Below are positions 36,875 to 46,548 of a stretch of 64,000 nt of DNA, one piece after another. This stretch comes from Roseburia sp. 499 (lineage in GTDB: Bacteria > Bacillota > Clostridia > Lachnospirales > Lachnospiraceae), in contig NZ_CP135164.1 in NCBI RefSeq assembly GCF_001940225.2, positions 372,001 through 436,000 on the forward strand, written 5' to 3'. The notes beneath the pieces are model-generated. The model saw only the letters and a list, made by a program, of their open reading frames with translations, was not told where the DNA came from and did not search any database. Position 1 is the first letter of the stretch; every line of letters begins with the position of its first letter. Position numbers and translations under genes: made by a program.

Positions 36875-38185
36875 ATGAAAAGAAAAGAGAAAAGATGGAC
36901 ACATGCCACCTTACTTGCAATCGGAATGTCAGGTTTAGTTGCATTTTCCGGAGTTGGAAATGTTGCAGCAACAGGACTGTCTGAGGCGCAAAAGGAAAAG
37001 GAAAATCTGGAACAGGAATTAAAAGAAGCGCAGGAGATGATTGACAGTTTGAATGATTCGAAAGAAGACATGGAAGAGGCTGTCAAAGAGCTGGATGAAA
37101 AACTTCGCAATATTTCCAAACAGATTTCAGATTTGGAAAATCAGTTGAAGGAAAAGCAGGAGTCGATTGATGCAACGGAAGAGGAACTTGCAATAGCAGA
37201 GGAAGACCGACAACAGCAGTATGAGGATATGAAGTTGCGCATACAGTTTATGTATGAGAATCAAAATACTTCTGCATTGGAGAAATTGTTAACAGCTGGA
37301 AGTATCTCAGAATTTTTGAATAGTGCTGAATATATTGCTGAGATTTCACAATATGATCGCAATATGCTGTTAAAATATGAAGAGACTGTGGAAAATATTG
37401 CTAAGATGGAAGAAACGTTGAAAACAGAAATCAGTGAGCTGGAAGCTATGAAGCAGAAGGTAGAGGAAGAGCAGAAGGCAGTAGCGGCATTGGTACAGGA
37501 AAAGGAAGTAAAGCTTGCGGAAACCGAGGGAGAAATCGTAGATGCACAGAAGCTTGCAGAGGCCTATGAAGCTGAAATTGATGCTCAAAATGAAATTATA
37601 GCCCAAATTCAGGCGGCAGAGGAAGAGCGTATCCGACAGGAGCAAGAACAACAGGAACAGCAGCAACAGCAACAGAACCAGAATCAGCAAGATACAGATA
37701 CGAATAATTCAGAGAATGATGATAATTCTGGTGGAAACTCAGAAAGTAACGAGGATAATGATGGAGAAGATAATGGACAGACAGAGGAACCTACGGTATC
37801 TGCTTTTACATGGCCATGTCCTTCGTCTAGAAGAGTAACTAGTGATTATGGTCCAAGAGAATCTCCTACAGCAGGGGCGTCCACTTATCACAAAGGAATC
37901 GATATTGGAGCAGCTTATGGAGCGGATATAGTAGCTGCAGCAGATGGAACGGTTATATTTGCAGGTTACTCTAATTCCGCTGGAAATTATGTCACCATCA
38001 GTCATGGTGGCGGATTGTATACCACATATATGCATTGTTCTTCGTTGTGCGTGTCTAAGGGACAGTCTGTATCTCGAGGGCAGGTAATTGCAAAGGTAGG
38101 AAGTACCGGAATTTCGACAGGAAACCATCTTCATTTTGGTGTAAGCTTAAATGGAAGCTATGTAAATCCATGGAATTATTTATAA
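36875..38185 (+). CDS. Secreted coiled-coil M23 peptidoglycan endopeptidase
   Basis: A 436-residue protein of EnvC/PcsB-like architecture. A signal peptide (about 1-32) is followed by a long coiled coil (about 35-260), a Gln-rich run and an acidic Asn/Ser/Asp linker, then an M23 (LytM) domain with HKGIDIGAAYGADI, YVTISHGGGLYTTYMH and GNHLHFGV zinc residues. Position directly after ftsEX and the coiled coil make it the likely hydrolase activated by FtsX. GAGGAG precedes the ATG at 36875. Confidence 0.93.
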   Translation: MKRKEKRWTHATLLAIGMSGLVAFSGVGNVAATGLSEAQKEKENLEQELKEAQEMIDSLNDSKEDMEEAVKELDEKLRNISKQISDLENQLKEKQESIDATEEELAIAEEDRQQQYEDMKLRIQFMYENQNTSALEKLLTAGSISEFLNSAEYIAEISQYDRNMLLKYEETVENIAKMEETLKTEISELEAMKQKVEEEQKAVAALVQEKEVKLAETEGEIVDAQKLAEAYEAEIDAQNEIIAQIQAAEEERIRQEQEQQEQQQQQQNQNQQDTDTNNSENDDNSGGNSESNEDNDGEDNGQTEEPTVSAFTWPCPSSRRVTSDYGPRESPTAGASTYHKGIDIGAAYGADIVAAADGTVIFAGYSNSAGNYVTISHGGGLYTTYMHCSSLCVSKGQSVSRGQVIAKVGSTGISTGNHLHFGVSLNGSYVNPWNYL

Positions 38186-38211
38186 AGAAGTAAAAGGAAA
38201 AGAGGAGAAGT

Positions 38212-39474
38212 ATGGACACACAGAATTTTCAACCGGAACCGGATAAGTCACAATTTAGAAAAGGAATTTTGATAGGAATAGCTGGAACACTTTTGATTGT
38301 GATGCTCGTAGCAATAATGTTGGGAGCGTTCGAAAAGAAGGATGTACTTCCGGAAGAAATTAATCAGAGTAGCGTAGAGGATAGTAAAGAAGAGAGTACG
38401 CAGGATGTAATTTCCAATGAGGACGTACAAGAGAAGGCTGGAGAACTGGCAGATATACTAGATCAATATTATTACGAAGATATTGATGAAGATGCACTGG
38501 TGGAAGGAATGTATGCTGGTATGGTAGAGGGGGTAGGCGATCCCTATACCTGTTATTATACCGAGGATGAATATCAGTCACTGACAGAAACTACCAGTGG
38601 TACTTATTATGGAATTGGTGCTGTGTTAACACAGAATATGAATACAAATGTGGTGACAATTCTTCATGTATATCCGGGAACTCCGGCAGAAGAAGCAGGA
38701 GTAAGAGATGGCGATGTCATTGTGAAGGTAGATGATGTGGAAGGAGACAGTATGGAATTGTCTGAATTGGTAAAACACATCAAGGGAGAAGAAGGAACTA
38801 CTGTGCATCTGCAGTTGTTGAGAGAAAAGGATTATCTGGAATTTGATGTAGAACGTCGGCAAATAGATATTCCAACAGTAGAATATCAGATGCTGGATGG
38901 AAACATAGGATTGATTCAGATTTCGGAATTTTCTGATAACACGCCAGATCAATTTGATGAAGCCATTAAGGAATTACAGAGTCAGGGAATGGAATCTATG
39001 ATTGTAGATTTACGTGATAATCCGGGTGGAGTATTACAGTCAGTGTGTGCTATGCTAGATGAAATCCTACCGGAAGGAACCGTAGTATATACAGAAGATA
39101 AATATGGAAATCGTACTGATTATGATTCTGATGACTCTTGTCTGGAGATACCGATGGCTGTTTTGATTAATGAAAATAGTGCTAGTGCATCAGAGATTTT
39201 TGCAGGAGCAATTAAGGATTATGATTATGGAACCTTGATTGGAACCACTTCTTTTGGAAAAGGAATTGTCCAGAGTATTATTCCATTGGGGGATGGAAGT
39301 GCTATAAAGGTCACTATGGCAAAATACTTTACACCAAAAGGAAACTATATCCATGAAAAAGGAATTGAACCGGACATTGAACTGGAATATGAATATTTGG
39401 GTGATACTTCAGTAACATATGACCCAATGCAGGATAATCAGATTTTAAAGGCAATCGAAGTATTGAAGAATTAA
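38212..39474 (+). CDS. S41-family C-terminal processing protease (CtpA-like)
   Basis: A 420-residue membrane-anchored protease. One membrane segment (about 22-43) precedes a propeptide region, a PDZ domain (about 125-210, YYGIGAVL to the VDDVEGD turn) and the S41 core, with the catalytic Ser in SASASE (about 325) and Lys350 in SFGKGIVQ. It cleaves exported proteins near their C-termini. Its place behind the M23 hydrolase suggests that it could control turnover of that hydrolase, as related proteases do elsewhere; this is inference. Confidence 0.94.
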   Translation: MDTQNFQPEPDKSQFRKGILIGIAGTLLIVMLVAIMLGAFEKKDVLPEEINQSSVEDSKEESTQDVISNEDVQEKAGELADILDQYYYEDIDEDALVEGMYAGMVEGVGDPYTCYYTEDEYQSLTETTSGTYYGIGAVLTQNMNTNVVTILHVYPGTPAEEAGVRDGDVIVKVDDVEGDSMELSELVKHIKGEEGTTVHLQLLREKDYLEFDVERRQIDIPTVEYQMLDGNIGLIQISEFSDNTPDQFDEAIKELQSQGMESMIVDLRDNPGGVLQSVCAMLDEILPEGTVVYTEDKYGNRTDYDSDDSCLEIPMAVLINENSASASEIFAGAIKDYDYGTLIGTTSFGKGIVQSIIPLGDGSAIKVTMAKYFTPKGNYIHEKGIEPDIELEYEYLGDTSVTYDPMQDNQILKAIEVLKN

Positions 39475-39505
39475 AAAACATCAATAAGGAATTAAAAAAT
39501 ATCAA

Positions 39506-39534
39506 TTGACTTTTTCGTGATACAGTGTTATATT
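39506..39534 (+). promoter_or_regulatory. Promoter of the T-box leader
   Basis: TTGACT, 17 bases, TATATT, giving a leader of about 425 bases before the cstA-like gene. Confidence 0.75.
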
Positions 39535-39587
39535 TTTTCTCAAACAGAGAGTCAAATGCAATGAACAGGCATACGAACCTTAAGAAA

Positions 39588-39870
39588 TTTCTTGCAGAGA
39601 GCTGTCGGATGGTGTGAGACAGTAGAAAACTTTTGGCGACATCCCCTGCAAGCAGTAAACTGAAACAGTAGTTAGAAGATAAAAAACATCAATCGAGGTA
39701 CTGGATTAAGTTTCACCGGAGTCCCACCGTTACAGGGGAGCTTATTGATACAACAGTTGTTGTTGAGAGATAAGGCAGAGTGGTCAGTAAGAATGGCAAG
39801 CAAAGTGGTAACGCGGAAGAGTTTATAGAGCTTTCGTCTTTGGTAATAATACCGGAGGCGGGAGCTTTTT
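39588..39870 (+). ncRNA. T-box riboswitch leader
   Basis: Stem I is closed by CTTGCAG/CTGCAAG (39591-39597 with 39646-39652) and contains AGAGAG followed by GGTGTGAGA, typical of T-boxes. The antiterminator motif AAAGTGGTAACGCGG is at 39802-39815. The leader ends with a 16-pair stem (GCTTTCGTCTTTGGTA and complement, many G-U pairs) and a T-run at about 39831-39870. T-boxes sense uncharged tRNA. The specifier reads in GACATCCCC; AUC (Ile) or ACA (Thr) are both possible, so I do not assign the amino acid. Confidence 0.88.
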
Positions 39871-39903
39871 TATATCAGTAAGAAAGAACTTGAAAACGCT
39901 CCG
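39871..39903 (+). repeat. Short copy of the terminator-associated repeat
   Basis: TATATCAGTAAGAAAGA follows the T-box terminator and is succeeded after a few bases by AAAACGCTCCG, the two ends of the repeat seen at 31736, without the hairpin's second arm. Confidence 0.5.
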
Positions 39904-39966
39904 CTAAGGATGCGTATAGCTGAGAGATGCAAAAGATTTTCTGTAAAAATAGAAGGAGTGAATATT

Positions 39967-41664
39967 ATGAATGGTTTAGTAATTGTATTAATCGGAATCG
40001 TTGCATTAGGCGCAGGTTATGTGCTTTATGGGCGTTGGCTCGCAAAAAAATGGGGTCTTGATCCAAAGGCAGAGACTCCGGCAGTGAAATATGAAGATGG
40101 AGAAGATTTTGTACCATCCTCTAAGTTTACGGTATTTTCTCATCAGTTTTCTTCAATTGCAGGTGCAGGCCCTGTAACCGGACCAATCCTTGCATCTGTA
40201 TTTGGATGGGTGCCGGTTCTTTTATGGCTCCTGATTGGAGGTTTATTTTTCGGAGCAGTACAGGACTTTGGAGCATTGTATGCATCTGTAAAGAATGAAG
40301 GAAAGTCCATGGGAATGATTATCGAGAAATATATCGGAAAAATGGGAAGAAAGTTATTTATGTTGTTTTGCTGGTTGTTTACTTTGTTAGTAATTGCAGC
40401 ATTTACCGATATGGTGGCAGGAACTTTCAATGCTTATCCGGTAGATAATACACCTGTATTTGCCAATGGTGCAGCAGCTTCTGTATCTATGTTGTTCATT
40501 TTGGTAGCAGTAATCATGGGAGTAATCCTGAAAAAAGTTACAAATATGAATGAAATTGTAAAAGGTGTTATTGCAGTTGCACTTATTGTAGTTATGTTTG
40601 CAATTGGTATGAATCTTCCAATGTATGCAGGTAAAGATGTATGGGTTTACATAATTATGGCATATTTGTTCCTTGCATCTGTACTTCCAATGTGGTTACT
40701 GATGCAGCCAAGAGACTATATGACAACTTATATGCTTCTTGGTATGATTGGAGGAGCAGTTATTGGTGTATTAGTCGCACATCCTGCTATGAACTTGAAT
40801 GCATTTAATGGATTTACACTTGTTGACGCTGCAACAGGAGCAAAATCTTATTTATTCCCAACATTGTTTGTAACCATTGCCTGTGGTGCGGTTTCCGGTT
40901 TCCATAGTTTGGTATCTTCCGGAACATCATCCAAGACAATCCGAAACGAAAAGGATATGCCGATGGTTGGATATGGAGCAATGGTAGTTGAATCTCTGCT
41001 TGGTATTGTTGCATTGGTAGTAGTTGGAGCAGTTGCTGTAAATGGAACAAAGCCAGAGGGAACACCATTCGCTATTTTCTCAGCTGGTGTTGCAGGATTC
41101 TTAGAAAAACTTGGTGTACCTGTAGAAGTGGCAACTGTATTTATGACCATGTGCGTATCTGCACTGGCATTGACCTCATTGGATTCTGTTGCAAGAATCG
41201 GAAGAATGTCCTTCCAGGAATTATTCTATGAAGATACTACCGATCCAGCAAAAATGGGAATTGTTCGTAAAGTACTGACAAATAAGTATTTTGCAACTAT
41301 AATTACATTATTCTTTGGATGGTTGTTATGTAAGGGTGGATACAACAATGTATGGCCATTATTTGGTTCTGCAAACCAGTTACTTGCAGCATTAGTATTG
41401 ATTGCACTTGCTGTATTCTTGAAGACAACCGGACGTACCGGATGGACCTTGTATATTCCAATGTTTGCAATGTTGGCAGTTACATTCACTGCATTAGTTC
41501 AGAAAACAATCGCGTTAGTAGGAAGCGTATCAAATGGAACAGCAACTTTCTTAGTAGAGGGGTTGCAGTTAATCATAGCGGTCCTGTTGATGGTGCTTGG
41601 TGTATTGGTAGCGGCAAGCTGTTTCCAGAAATTATTTAAGAAAAAAGAACAACAGGCAGCATAA
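39967..41664 (+). CDS. CstA-family carbon starvation/peptide transporter
   Basis: A 565-residue membrane protein with about sixteen hydrophobic segments. The N-terminal half carries the CstA pattern: the YGRWLAKKWGLDP start, HQFSSIAGAGPVTGPILAS and a later GAVSGFHSLVSSGTSSK. CstA-type proteins import peptides or pyruvate. T-box control suggests that it responds to amino-acid shortage and so favours peptide or amino-acid uptake here. AAGGAG precedes the ATG at 39967; an open frame extends to 39910. Confidence 0.92.
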   Translation: MNGLVIVLIGIVALGAGYVLYGRWLAKKWGLDPKAETPAVKYEDGEDFVPSSKFTVFSHQFSSIAGAGPVTGPILASVFGWVPVLLWLLIGGLFFGAVQDFGALYASVKNEGKSMGMIIEKYIGKMGRKLFMLFCWLFTLLVIAAFTDMVAGTFNAYPVDNTPVFANGAAASVSMLFILVAVIMGVILKKVTNMNEIVKGVIAVALIVVMFAIGMNLPMYAGKDVWVYIIMAYLFLASVLPMWLLMQPRDYMTTYMLLGMIGGAVIGVLVAHPAMNLNAFNGFTLVDAATGAKSYLFPTLFVTIACGAVSGFHSLVSSGTSSKTIRNEKDMPMVGYGAMVVESLLGIVALVVVGAVAVNGTKPEGTPFAIFSAGVAGFLEKLGVPVEVATVFMTMCVSALALTSLDSVARIGRMSFQELFYEDTTDPAKMGIVRKVLTNKYFATIITLFFGWLLCKGGYNNVWPLFGSANQLLAALVLIALAVFLKTTGRTGWTLYIPMFAMLAVTFTALVQKTIALVGSVSNGTATFLVEGLQLIIAVLLMVLGVLVAASCFQKLFKKKEQQAA

Positions 41665-41680
41665 TTATATTGTATATTTA

Positions 41681-41723
41681 AAGAAGCATTTCCACAAAAT
41701 AGTGCAGAAATGCTTCTTTTTCA
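41681..41723 (+). terminator. cstA-like gene terminator
   Basis: AAGAAGCATTTC and complement around a 14-base loop, then a T-run. Confidence 0.8.
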
Positions 41724-41769
41724 ATTAATTTTAGAGAAATTTTAACAATAGGAAAATGGAAAAATTTAT

Positions 41770-41778
41770 GCTATAATC
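41770..41778 (+). promoter_or_regulatory. Extended -10 promoter of the chemotaxis receptor gene
   Basis: TGCTATAAT, an extended -10 with perfect hexamer; no good -35 box. It ends 47 bases before the ATG. Confidence 0.5.
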
Positions 41779-41825
41779 CCCAATGGTAATTTAACAATGT
41801 TTGCATGGAAGCATAGGAGAAAAAA

Positions 41826-43346
41826 ATGGAAGAACAAACAAAAACAGTTCGAAAAGTAAGAAAATTTGACAGCAAGGATGCACAGAATAGAAAAGTAAAT
41901 AATTTCTTGACCATTGGAATGACAGTATTTTATTTGATTGTGGCAGCAAATGTTTTGGTAGCATTTGAATCAGGAGTGCGTTCAGCAGGATATACAGGAA
42001 TGATAGCTGTTCTCGTAACGGTTTTCAGTGCTATAAATTGGACGGTATATCTAAAAAGACCTTCTAGTAGTATGCTTAAGAACGTAGCATTGACGGGACT
42101 TTGTATTGTAGACCTATTTATTACATTCGCATTTGATAGTCAGTATCTCAAATATATGGTATTAATTCCATTTATTGGAGTAATCTTGTATTATCAGGAG
42201 AAGACAATTATTACGTTTTCTATTGCAATGTGTGTGATTAATATCATTAGCACAATAAATCATATGCAACATGAACAGATGACTGGTATGGAAAAAATAG
42301 AGAGTATTATGTCTCTGTTGACGATTGTGATTCTTTTGGGAATTACGTCTTATACAACGTATGTGGGACACAGATTTAATCATGATACCTTATATAATCT
42401 ACGAGACGAAAGAGCCGCACAGAATGAAATGATGAAAAATGTTTTGGATACTGCCAGCAGGGTAAGGACTGAAGCTTTAAAGGCAAGTGAAGTAGTAGAT
42501 AATCTTGATAATTCTACAGATGTAGTAAATACGGCTGTTTCAGAGATTTCTCAGAGTACATTAAGTACAGCAGAAAATATTCAGGAACAGACGATTATGA
42601 CTCAGGCGATTCAAAATGCCATTGATAAGACAATTGAGTGTTCGGATCATATGGTTGAGGTAGCAGCAGCCTCCAGCAAGGCAGTTGCAGAGAATCTTGA
42701 GGTAATGAATAACATAAAACAGCAGTCTAAGAATATTGCAGATACCAATAAGAATGTGGCAGAAACAATGGGAAGACTGCAGGAAAAGACAGAAGAGGTA
42801 AGAAATATTGCAGATGTTATTTTTAACATTTCAAGTCAGACAAATCTGTTGGCGCTAAATGCTTCTATTGAAAGTGCGAGAGCAGGAGAAGCTGGAAGAG
42901 GATTTGCAGTAGTTGCAGATCAGATTCGAAATCTTGCAGAGGAAACAAGAAAAGAAACAGAAAGTATTGCAAAGATTTTAGAAGAATTAAATGTAAATGC
43001 ATCTGAGGCAAAGCAGGCAGTAGATAATTCTGCTACAGCTACTGATTATCAGGATCAGTTGATAGAGAGTGCATCAGCTGGATTTGAAAATATTAATGAT
43101 AATGCAAATAAGCTGATGGAAGATATCAGGGAAGTAGAAGGAATGTTAGCAGACCTGTCCACTTCTAATGGTAATATTGTAAATAGTGTTACTCAGCTTT
43201 CTGCTGCAACAGAGGAAGTAACAGCAAGTTCACAACAAGCACAGGAAATTAGTGAACAAAATAAAGAAGAAGCGGATAGAGCTAAGAGTGCATTGGATAA
43301 TGTAATTCAGATTTCCCATGAATTAGACCAGTATATGGAAAAATAG
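41826..43346 (+). CDS. Methyl-accepting chemotaxis protein
   Basis: A 506-residue receptor. The N-terminal 180 residues contain about six membrane helices with almost no extracellular domain, so sensing is probably within the membrane or cytoplasmic. The remainder is the coiled-coil signalling domain with the hairpin tip [41 protein letters not shown] in place. Such proteins feed a CheA/CheW pathway and imply motility or a chemosensory system elsewhere in the genome. Confidence 0.93.
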   Translation: MEEQTKTVRKVRKFDSKDAQNRKVNNFLTIGMTVFYLIVAANVLVAFESGVRSAGYTGMIAVLVTVFSAINWTVYLKRPSSSMLKNVALTGLCIVDLFITFAFDSQYLKYMVLIPFIGVILYYQEKTIITFSIAMCVINIISTINHMQHEQMTGMEKIESIMSLLTIVILLGITSYTTYVGHRFNHDTLYNLRDERAAQNEMMKNVLDTASRVRTEALKASEVVDNLDNSTDVVNTAVSEISQSTLSTAENIQEQTIMTQAIQNAIDKTIECSDHMVEVAAASSKAVAENLEVMNNIKQQSKNIADTNKNVAETMGRLQEKTEEVRNIADVIFNISSQTNLLALNASIESARAGEAGRGFAVVADQIRNLAEETRKETESIAKILEELNVNASEAKQAVDNSATATDYQDQLIESASAGFENINDNANKLMEDIREVEGMLADLSTSNGNIVNSVTQLSAATEEVTASSQQAQEISEQNKEEADRAKSALDNVIQISHELDQYMEK

Positions 43347-43469
43347 AAGGAACGGGAATCGTAGCAGCATTGAAAGGTAAAAATAATTCGCACTAAATCA
43401 TATGAAATTACTGTGGTTTTCTCTGTAATAAGGTAAAATAGAAGAAAAACTTTATCGCAGAGGTGCAAA

Positions 43470-44792
43470 ATGAGCCGAGAGCAGGAAAGAATCAGAAAGA
43501 AACTTGAAAACAATCCCATTGCTGAATGTAATAAGATTCAGAACAGATTTTGTCCGGAACTATTTTCGATGTTCGGCAGAGTAAAAGATCCCCGTAATCA
43601 GAGTTACATTGATTATTCTTCAAGAGTCATGCTTGGAACTATGTACTATAAAAGTATTGCAGGGATTTCGAGCATGCAGGAAATGACAAGAACCTTTAAT
43701 GATGAGAAAATCTGCAGAAATTTATACAGATTCATGGGAGAAGAAGTAAAAGATTATATGCCCCATGGTGTGACAGAAAATGAATTTCTGGAAAGATTAG
43801 ATCCAAGGGAGTTAGAGAATGTTCAGCAGAATATCGTATATTCCATGATTCGTCGAAAGACCTTTGATAATGCCAAGGTGTTAAAGAAATGGCAGATTAT
43901 TGTAGATGCAACCGAATTGGACGAAGGATACCAAAAGAAGAATGAGCATTATCTGAGCCGGTGTTACAACAGAGGCTCAGATAAAGAGTACATTAAGTAT
44001 CACAGAAGCATACTTGAGGCAAAAATATACTTTGGAGAAAATCTTGTATGCAGTATTGCATCAGAAACAATAGAAAATTCGGAGAAATATATAAATCAAA
44101 GTGATGAAGCAGTAAAACAGGATTGCGAAAGTAAAGCTTTTGTAAGACTTGCTGCCAAAATCAAACAGAAATTCCCGAGGCTGCCAATTATCATTACGGC
44201 AGATGGACTGTATGTTACAAAAACAGTTTTACAGATATGTAAAGATTATCATTGGGATTACATTATCCGATATAAAGAAGGCTGCGCTTCATCAATAGCT
44301 AAAGAATACCGTGCACTTCCGGAAAAAGAAACAATTGGAACTGATATAGAGTATCAGAATAAAATCATGTTCAATGACTTTGACGTGAATCTAATCTATT
44401 ATCGGGAAAGGTGGATTGTAAAAGGTGAAGAGAAAGAAAGAGAGTTTGCCTGGATTACAAGCATCGAGATTACGAAAAGTAATGCAAAAAAAATCGTACG
44501 TGCCGGACGTAACAGATGGAAAATAGAAAATCAGGGATTTAACCGCCAGAAGCATTGGCAGGGAGATATAGAGCACGCATGTAGTTGGAATGAGCGGGCA
44601 CAGAAGAATCACTATCTGATGGAACAGATAGCGGATTTTGTGAAGCAGCTATATGAGTATTTCTATCTTGAAAAAAATGGAATAAAAAAGCTGCAAAAAA
44701 ATATATCTCCTGAATTGTTAGCCAGCTTTGGACGGCAACTAACAGAAACAGAAGATATACCAGTTCAACTGAATAACTCAGTTCAAAACTGA
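43470..44792 (+). CDS. IS4-like DDE transposase
   Basis: A 440-residue transposase with an RNase H fold. Candidate catalytic residues are Asp in IVDATELDEG, Asp in IITADGLYV, and the C-terminal Glu in the RWKIENQGFNRQK stretch, which matches the IS4-type Y/R-E-K signature. The gene is intact. I could not find matching terminal inverted repeats or a target duplication by eye, so the element borders are undefined and it may be immobile. GAGGTG precedes the ATG. It separates the chemotaxis receptor from the thiamine operon. Confidence 0.85.
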   Translation: MSREQERIRKKLENNPIAECNKIQNRFCPELFSMFGRVKDPRNQSYIDYSSRVMLGTMYYKSIAGISSMQEMTRTFNDEKICRNLYRFMGEEVKDYMPHGVTENEFLERLDPRELENVQQNIVYSMIRRKTFDNAKVLKKWQIIVDATELDEGYQKKNEHYLSRCYNRGSDKEYIKYHRSILEAKIYFGENLVCSIASETIENSEKYINQSDEAVKQDCESKAFVRLAAKIKQKFPRLPIIITADGLYVTKTVLQICKDYHWDYIIRYKEGCASSIAKEYRALPEKETIGTDIEYQNKIMFNDFDVNLIYYRERWIVKGEEKEREFAWITSIEITKSNAKKIVRAGRNRWKIENQGFNRQKHWQGDIEHACSWNERAQKNHYLMEQIADFVKQLYEYFYLEKNGIKKLQKNISPELLASFGRQLTETEDIPVQLNNSVQN

Positions 44793-44898
44793 ATTAATTG
44801 TAGCAAAGAAGGTGATGCCTGCCAAGAGGAAAATGCAAAATTTATTCACAATTTTTTTTGACAGGAATTTGTGTAAGTATGCAATGTGGATAACTTAA

Positions 44899-44919
44899 GA
44901 CATTTTCACACGAAATGTC
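44899..44919. repeat. Small inverted repeat after the transposase
   Basis: GACATTT, seven bases, AAATGTC. It is not followed by a T-run. It lies in the 442-base gap between transposase and thiC, which also contains one DnaA-box-like TGTGGATAA at 44885, the TPP riboswitch and its promoter. Confidence 0.35.
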
Positions 44920-44995
44920 GAAGATAAGCATTTTACGGAAATGGTAGGCTATAAAACAAATTTACCTTTCAATGCTGGAATCGTAGTCATAATCA

Positions 44996-45024
44996 TTGAC
45001 AAACACTGTAAAATGAGATACCAT
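44996..45024 (+). promoter_or_regulatory. Promoter of the thiamine operon
   Basis: TTGACA, 17 bases, TACCAT, just before the TPP riboswitch. Confidence 0.7.
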
Positions 45025-45050
45025 GAACAAAGAAATAAAATTACATAAAA

Positions 45051-45130
45051 CGCAGAGGGACCGAATATTGGTTGAGAAGGTTAAAACCTGACTCTTGGAA
45101 CCTGTCAGTTAATACTGTCGTAGGGAGCGG
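45051..45130 (+). ncRNA. TPP riboswitch (THI element)
   Basis: The aptamer is closed by CGC/GCG. It contains the GGAACCTGTCAGTTAATACTGTCGTAGGGA-type 3' half (split here for length: GAACCTG, TTAATACTG, GTAGGGA), the thiamine-pyrophosphate-binding side of the element. The 5' T-loop reads TTGAGA where CTGAGA is usual. It should bind thiamine pyrophosphate and shut off the operon through the following terminator. Confidence 0.9.
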
Positions 45131-45153
45131 AATAGAGAGAAACGAAAAGTAAG

Positions 45154-45190
45154 AGACTTTACCGTGTACTACTGCGGTAAGGTCTTTTTT
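45154..45190 (+). terminator. Terminator of the TPP riboswitch
   Basis: AGACTTTACCG and complement (one G-U pair), ten-base loop, six Ts, 45 bases before thiC. It is the expression platform of the riboswitch. TATATCAATAGGAAAGA, a copy of the terminator-associated repeat, follows at 45190-45206. Confidence 0.8.
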
Positions 45191-45234
45191 ATATCAATAG
45201 GAAAGACTATTCGGTAAAAGAAAAGGAGAATAAA

Positions 45235-46539
45235 ATGAGTACATACGCAACACAAATGGAAGCAGCCCGCAAAGGCATTGTGACAGAGGAATTAAAGAAA
45301 GTAGCAGAAAAGGAACTGATGACTGTAGAAGAATTGATGCCTTTAGTAGCAGAAGGAAAGGTAGCTATCTGTGCTAATAAGAATCATAAGTGCATCGACC
45401 CGGAAGGCGTTGGTTCTATGTTGAAAACTAAAATTAACGTAAACCTTGGAATTTCCAGAGACTGCAAGGACTATGATGTGGAAATGGAAAAGGTAATGGC
45501 AGCAGTAAATATGGGAGCTCATGCCATCATGGATTTATCTTCTCATGGAGATACTATTCCTTTCCGTAGAAAACTGACTTCTGAATGTCCGGCGATGATT
45601 GGAACTGTTCCGGTATATGATTCTGTGATTCATTATCAGAGAGACCTTGCAACCTTAACAGCAAAGGATTTCATTGATGTAGTACGTCTTCATGCAGAAG
45701 ATGGTGTAGACTTCGTAACATTGCATTGTGGAATCACCAGAAAGACCATTGAACAGATCAAAAAGCATAAACGTAAAATGAACATTGTATCTCGTGGAGG
45801 TTCTTTGGTATTTGCATGGATGTGCATGACTGGAGAAGAGAATCCATTCTATGAATATTATGACGAAATTCTGGAAATCTGTCGTGAACACGACGTTACC
45901 ATTTCTCTGGGAGATGCTTGTCGTCCGGGATGTTTAGCAGATGCATCTGATGTATGTCAGATTGAAGAATTAGTTCGATTAGGTGAATTGACCAAACGTG
46001 CATGGGCAAGAGATGTACAGGTTATGGTAGAAGGACCGGGACATATGCCAATGGATCAGATTGCTGCAAATATGAAGATTCAGCAGACTATTTGTATGGG
46101 AGCACCATTCTATGTATTAGGACCTCTTGTTACTGATATTGCACCGGGATATGACCACATCACCTCTGCTATCGGTGGAGCCATTGCAGCACAGAACGGA
46201 GCGGCATTCCTTTGTTATGTAACTCCGGCAGAGCATTTGGCACTTCCAAATGTAGAAGATGTAAAACAGGGAATTATTGCATCCAAAATTGCAGCTCATG
46301 CAGCGGACATTGCAAAAGGAGTACGCGGAGCAAGAGAAATTGATGATAAGATGGCAGATGCCCGTCGTGCCCTGGATTGGGAAGCACAGTGGGAATGTGC
46401 GATTGACCCGGAAACTGCAAAACAGATTCGTGATGACAGAAAGCCGGAACATGATGATACCTGTTCTATGTGTGGTAAGTTCTGCGCAGTCCGTAGTATG
46501 AACAAGGCATTATCAGGAGAATACATTGATATTTTGTAG
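45235..46539 (+). CDS. thiC: Phosphomethylpyrimidine synthase
   Basis: A 434-residue radical SAM enzyme that rearranges aminoimidazole ribotide into HMP phosphate, the pyrimidine of thiamine. The core motifs [56 protein letters not shown] and the ITSAIGG region are present. The C-terminal cluster motif reads CSMCGKFC, that is C-x2-C-x3-C, one residue shorter than the E. coli C-x2-C-x4-C. It is the first gene of a TPP-controlled operon. Confidence 0.95.
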   Translation: MSTYATQMEAARKGIVTEELKKVAEKELMTVEELMPLVAEGKVAICANKNHKCIDPEGVGSMLKTKINVNLGISRDCKDYDVEMEKVMAAVNMGAHAIMDLSSHGDTIPFRRKLTSECPAMIGTVPVYDSVIHYQRDLATLTAKDFIDVVRLHAEDGVDFVTLHCGITRKTIEQIKKHKRKMNIVSRGGSLVFAWMCMTGEENPFYEYYDEILEICREHDVTISLGDACRPGCLADASDVCQIEELVRLGELTKRAWARDVQVMVEGPGHMPMDQIAANMKIQQTICMGAPFYVLGPLVTDIAPGYDHITSAIGGAIAAQNGAAFLCYVTPAEHLALPNVEDVKQGIIASKIAAHAADIAKGVRGAREIDDKMADARRALDWEAQWECAIDPETAKQIRDDRKPEHDDTCSMCGKFCAVRSMNKALSGEYIDIL

Positions 46540-46548
46540 GAGAAAACC

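Noticed and set aside
39640..39646. Assigning the T-box specifier to isoleucine
   Set aside because: The register of the specifier loop can be read as AUC or ACA; without a covariance model neither is safe.
44885..44893. Single DnaA-box-like TGTGGATAA after the transposase
   Set aside because: An isolated nonamer is expected by chance in AT-rich DNA of this length.
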